64,000 bases of DNA from Mangrovimicrobium sp048323675 (GTDB lineage Bacteria; Pseudomonadota; Gammaproteobacteria; Pseudomonadales; Halieaceae), in assembly GCF_048323675.1 (NCBI RefSeq), contig NZ_JBLWFK010000002.1, positions 682,001 to 746,000 of the forward strand, in the 5' to 3' direction. The notes below the pieces were generated by a model. The model ran no database searches and was not told the origin of the DNA. It saw nothing but the letters and a program-made list of their open reading frames with translations. A program made the position numbers and the translations under genes. How positions within the stretch are numbered: the first letter of the stretch is position 1; each line of letters begins with the position of its first letter. Positions 61,946 to 64,000 of this stretch are shown here, piece after piece.

Positions 61946-63783
61946 CTGGGTCCTGTCTCCGCCTCTCCTGTGGTATGCAGGTAATCATATATCTGCGCGG
62001 CCATTGTGGCACTGATACCGGTAATTTTTCGCAGCTCCTCGACACTGGCGTTCGCCACGCCCTGGGCGCTGCCAAAGTGCCGCAGCAGTTCCCGCCGCCG
62101 CTTCGCACCCACCCCGGGGATGTCCTCCAGCAGCGAACGCTGGCGGGACTTGGCCCGGCGCGCGCGGTGCCCGGTAATGGCGAAGCGGTGCGCCTCGTCG
62201 CGCACCTGCTGGATCAGGTGCAGGGCCGGGCTGTCGCCGGGCAGCTGGCGCTCCCGGCCGTCCGCGCCTTCCACCAGGGTTTCGAAGCCGGCCTTGCGGG
62301 TCACCCCCTTGGCCACCCCGACCACGCGGATGCCGTCGATCTGCAACTCCTCCAGCACCGCCATCGCCTGGGCCACCTGTCCCTTGCCACCGTCGATCAG
62401 CAGGATATCGGGCTGCGCCCCCTCCCCGCTCTTCAGGCGCCGGAAACGGCGTGTCAGGGCCTGCTGCATGGCGGCGTAGTCGTCGCCCGCGGTGATGCCC
62501 TCGATATTGAACTTGCGGTAGTCGGACTTGCGCGGGCCCTCCTCGTCGAAGACCACGCAGGAGGCAACTGTCGCCTCACCGTGGCTGTGGCTGATATCGA
62601 AGCACTCGATGCGCCGGGGCCGGTCTTCCAGCGCCAGCACCTCTTGCAGGGCCGTGAAGCGCCCCTGCACCGTCTCGCGGCCTGCAAGGTGGGCCTTCAG
62701 GTTGGTCTCGGCGGTTTGCAGGGCGAGGCGCAGCCAGCGCGCGCGGGCATCGCGCACCTTGCTGCGCAGTTTGACTTTTTTCCCGGCCTGCACCGAGAGC
62801 GCCTCCGCCAGGGTCGCACTGTCCTCGGGCGCCTCGTTGACGATGATCTCCCCGGGCACCGGTCGTGCACCACCCAGGTAGTACTGGGGCAGGAAGGCCT
62901 CCAGCACCTCGGCCGGGGTGGTCTCCAGTTTCAGTGGCGGGTGGTAGGTCTTGCTGCCCAGCACCCGGGCGGCGCGCACAAACAGCACCTGTACACAGGC
63001 GCGGCCGGAATCCACGGTTGCGGCGAGGATATCGAGGTCGCCCTGTACGCCCTCGATTCCCTGTACCGCCTGTACATGCTGCAGTTGGCTGATCTGGTCG
63101 CGATACTGGGCCGCCTTCTCGAAGGCCAGTTCGGCGGCGGCCTTTTCCATGTCGTCGGCCAATCGCACCATCAGCTCCTGGGACTTGCCGGCCAGGAACA
63201 GCTGGGTGCTGTCCACCTGCCCCGCATACTCGGCCTCCGAGACCCTGTCCACGCAGGGCGCGGTGCAGCGGTCGATCTGGTATTGCAGGCAGGGCCGGGA
63301 GCGGTTGTTGAAGTAGCTGTTCTCGCACTGCCGCACCTTGAAGACCTTCTGCAGGAAGTGCAGGGATTCGCGCACCGCCACCGCGCTCGGGTAGGGGCCG
63401 AAGTAGCGGCCCTTGCCCTTCTGCGCGCCCCGGTGCAGCGAGATGCGCGGGTATTTGTCGGCGGACACGTAGATATAGGGGTAGGATTTGTCGTCCTTGA
63501 GCAGGATGTTATAGGGCGGCTTGTGGCTCTTGATCAGGTTGTGTTCCAGCAACAGCGCATCGACTTCCGTGGTCGTCACGGTGATCTGGATATCGTGGAT
63601 GCGCGCCACCAGCGCCATGGTTTTTTCGGTGAGGCCGCTGGCGCGAAAATAACTGCCCACGCGGTTCTTCAGGTTGCGGGCTTTGCCCACGTACAGCAGT
63701 TTGCCCGCCTCGTCGTACATCTGGTACACGCCGGGACGGGTGGTAAGGTTCTTTAAAAATGCCTTGTGATCGAAGGGGTTCAC
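61942..63783 (-). CDS. uvrC: Excinuclease ABC subunit C
   Basis: Nuclease subunit of nucleotide excision repair; makes both incisions around the lesion bound by UvrB. The 613-residue protein has the GIY-YIG domain (GVYQMYDEAGKLLYVGKA near 18-35), a UVR motif for UvrB (about 205-240), the C-terminal RNase H-like endonuclease (IECFDISHSHGE near 395) and tandem HhH at the end (PGVGAKRRRELL). The start is GTG, overlapping the murB stop by 2 bases; the next gene, pgsA, overlaps by 4. Confidence 0.97.
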   Translation of the reverse strand: MNPFDHKAFLKNLTTRPGVYQMYDEAGKLLYVGKARNLKNRVGSYFRASGLTEKTMALVARIHDIQITVTTTEVDALLLEHNLIKSHKPPYNILLKDDKSYPYIYVSADKYPRISLHRGAQKGKGRYFGPYPSAVAVRESLHFLQKVFKVRQCENSYFNNRSRPCLQYQIDRCTAPCVDRVSEAEYAGQVDSTQLFLAGKSQELMVRLADDMEKAAAELAFEKAAQYRDQISQLQHVQAVQGIEGVQGDLDILAATVDSGRACVQVLFVRAARVLGSKTYHPPLKLETTPAEVLEAFLPQYYLGGARPVPGEIIVNEAPEDSATLAEALSVQAGKKVKLRSKVRDARARWLRLALQTAETNLKAHLAGRETVQGRFTALQEVLALEDRPRRIECFDISHSHGEATVASCVVFDEEGPRKSDYRKFNIEGITAGDDYAAMQQALTRRFRRLKSGEGAQPDILLIDGGKGQVAQAMAVLEELQIDGIRVVGVAKGVTRKAGFETLVEGADGRERQLPGDSPALHLIQQVRDEAHRFAITGHRARRAKSRQRSLLEDIPGVGAKRRRELLRHFGSAQGVANASVEELRKITGISATMAAQIYDYLHTTGEAETGPR

Positions 63784-64000
63784 GGGCGCTTGCCGTAGAT
63801 ACGCGGCTCCATTTCCAGGGTGACTGCGAAGCGTTCACGGACAGACTGCACCACCTGTGCCGCCAGTTGCAACAGCCCCTCGCCACTGTCGCCACCGTAA
63901 TTGACCATTACCAGTGCGTGCTCGGGATGAATACCGAACTGCCCCTCCCTGTGCCCCTTCCAGCCGGCCTGCTCGATCAGCCACGCGGCGGCCAGTTTTA
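63780..64000 (-). CDS. murB: UDP-N-acetylenolpyruvoylglucosamine reductase, C-terminal part
   Basis: MurB reduces UDP-GlcNAc-enolpyruvate to UDP-MurNAc in peptidoglycan synthesis. Only the last 73 residues are in the window; the rest lies beyond base 64000. The visible part shows AAWLIEQAGWKGHREGQFG, then HPEHALVMVNYGG, matching the conserved MurB C-terminus, and ends in EMEPRIYGKRP. The stop overlaps the uvrC GTG start. murB directly before uvrC differs from the uvrY-uvrC pair common in gammaproteobacteria. Confidence 0.88.
   Translation of the reverse strand, partial: KLAAAWLIEQAGWKGHREGQFGIHPEHALVMVNYGGDSGEGLLQLAAQVVQSVRERFAVTLEMEPRIYGKRP

Noticed and set aside
61975..63756. A 593-codon plus-strand frame antisense to uvrC
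   Set aside because: uvrC has all its domains; the antisense product is low-complexity and family-less.

Overview
The window reads as chromosomal DNA of a GC-rich (roughly 60% G+C by eye) marine-type gammaproteobacterium. Housekeeping gene orders (rne divergent from rluC, then maf-yceD-rpmF-fabD-fabG-acpP-fabF-pabC; yccA-tusDCBE-ybiB-trmA; murB-uvrC-pgsA-tRNA-Gly-tRNA-Cys) match Pseudomonas, E. coli and the Cellvibrionales. The mix of arylsulfatase, DUF3604, DUF4331 and GMC oxidoreductase genes suggests a Halieaceae (OM60/NOR5)-like organism. That last placement is inference; no rRNA or marker set is present to settle it.

Layout. 1-5.1 kb (minus strand): fatty-acid synthesis cluster with rpmF and yceD; plsX and fabH are missing from their usual place. 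5.2-10.9 kb: maf, an HAD phosphatase, rluC, then a long leader and RNase E. 11.0 kb: tRNA-Ser(UGA) with its own promoter and terminator. 11.5-14.9 kb: a fused ammonium transporter/PAS/GGDEF/EAL protein. 15.0-19.3 kb: yccA, the tusDCBE sulfur relay for tRNA 2-thiouridine, ybiB and trmA. 19.3-22.0 kb: a winged-helix protein with a nuclease-like tail beside an all-alpha dUTPase, then corA. 22.2-30.0 kb: a complete peptide ABC importer (two permeases, binding lipoprotein, two ATPases) followed by a DUF885 metallopeptidase-like gene. 30.1 kb: tRNA-Leu(UAA) followed by scrambled copies of its own 3' part. 30.4-41.3 kb: AsmA-like protein, Na+ symporter, LEA-type lipoprotein, DUF523/DUF1722, TIGR01777 epimerase, Sir2 deacetylase, metallo-beta-lactamase-fold hydrolase, MFS exporter and an NTF2-like secreted protein.

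41.3-50.5 kb is the main accessory block: a tightly packed minus-strand operon of a dihaem c-type cytochrome lipoprotein, a GMC flavoprotein, a membrane patatin-like lipase, a DUF4331 periplasmic protein and a class-3 lipase. Its gene content suggests release of a lipid or ester-bound alcohol and its oxidation with electrons going to c-type haem, but no substrate can be read from sequence. 51.0-60.8 kb is looser, with AT-richer spacers: a NUC1 nuclease, a DUF6090 membrane protein, an outer-membrane barrel, an arylsulfatase, a DUF3604 enzyme bracketed by 38-bp direct repeats, an unknown membrane protein and a DUF3313 remnant. 61.0-64.0 kb returns to conserved genes (tRNA-Cys, tRNA-Gly, pgsA, uvrC, murB).

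Other signals: a consensus promoter that would give an almost leaderless yceD-rpmF mRNA, a terminator between acpP and fabF, a terminator directly in front of tusD, two NDPR motifs in the RNase E tail, and three convergent gene pairs whose stop codons interlock in a shared CTAG. No CRISPR array, rRNA operon or intact insertion sequence was seen.
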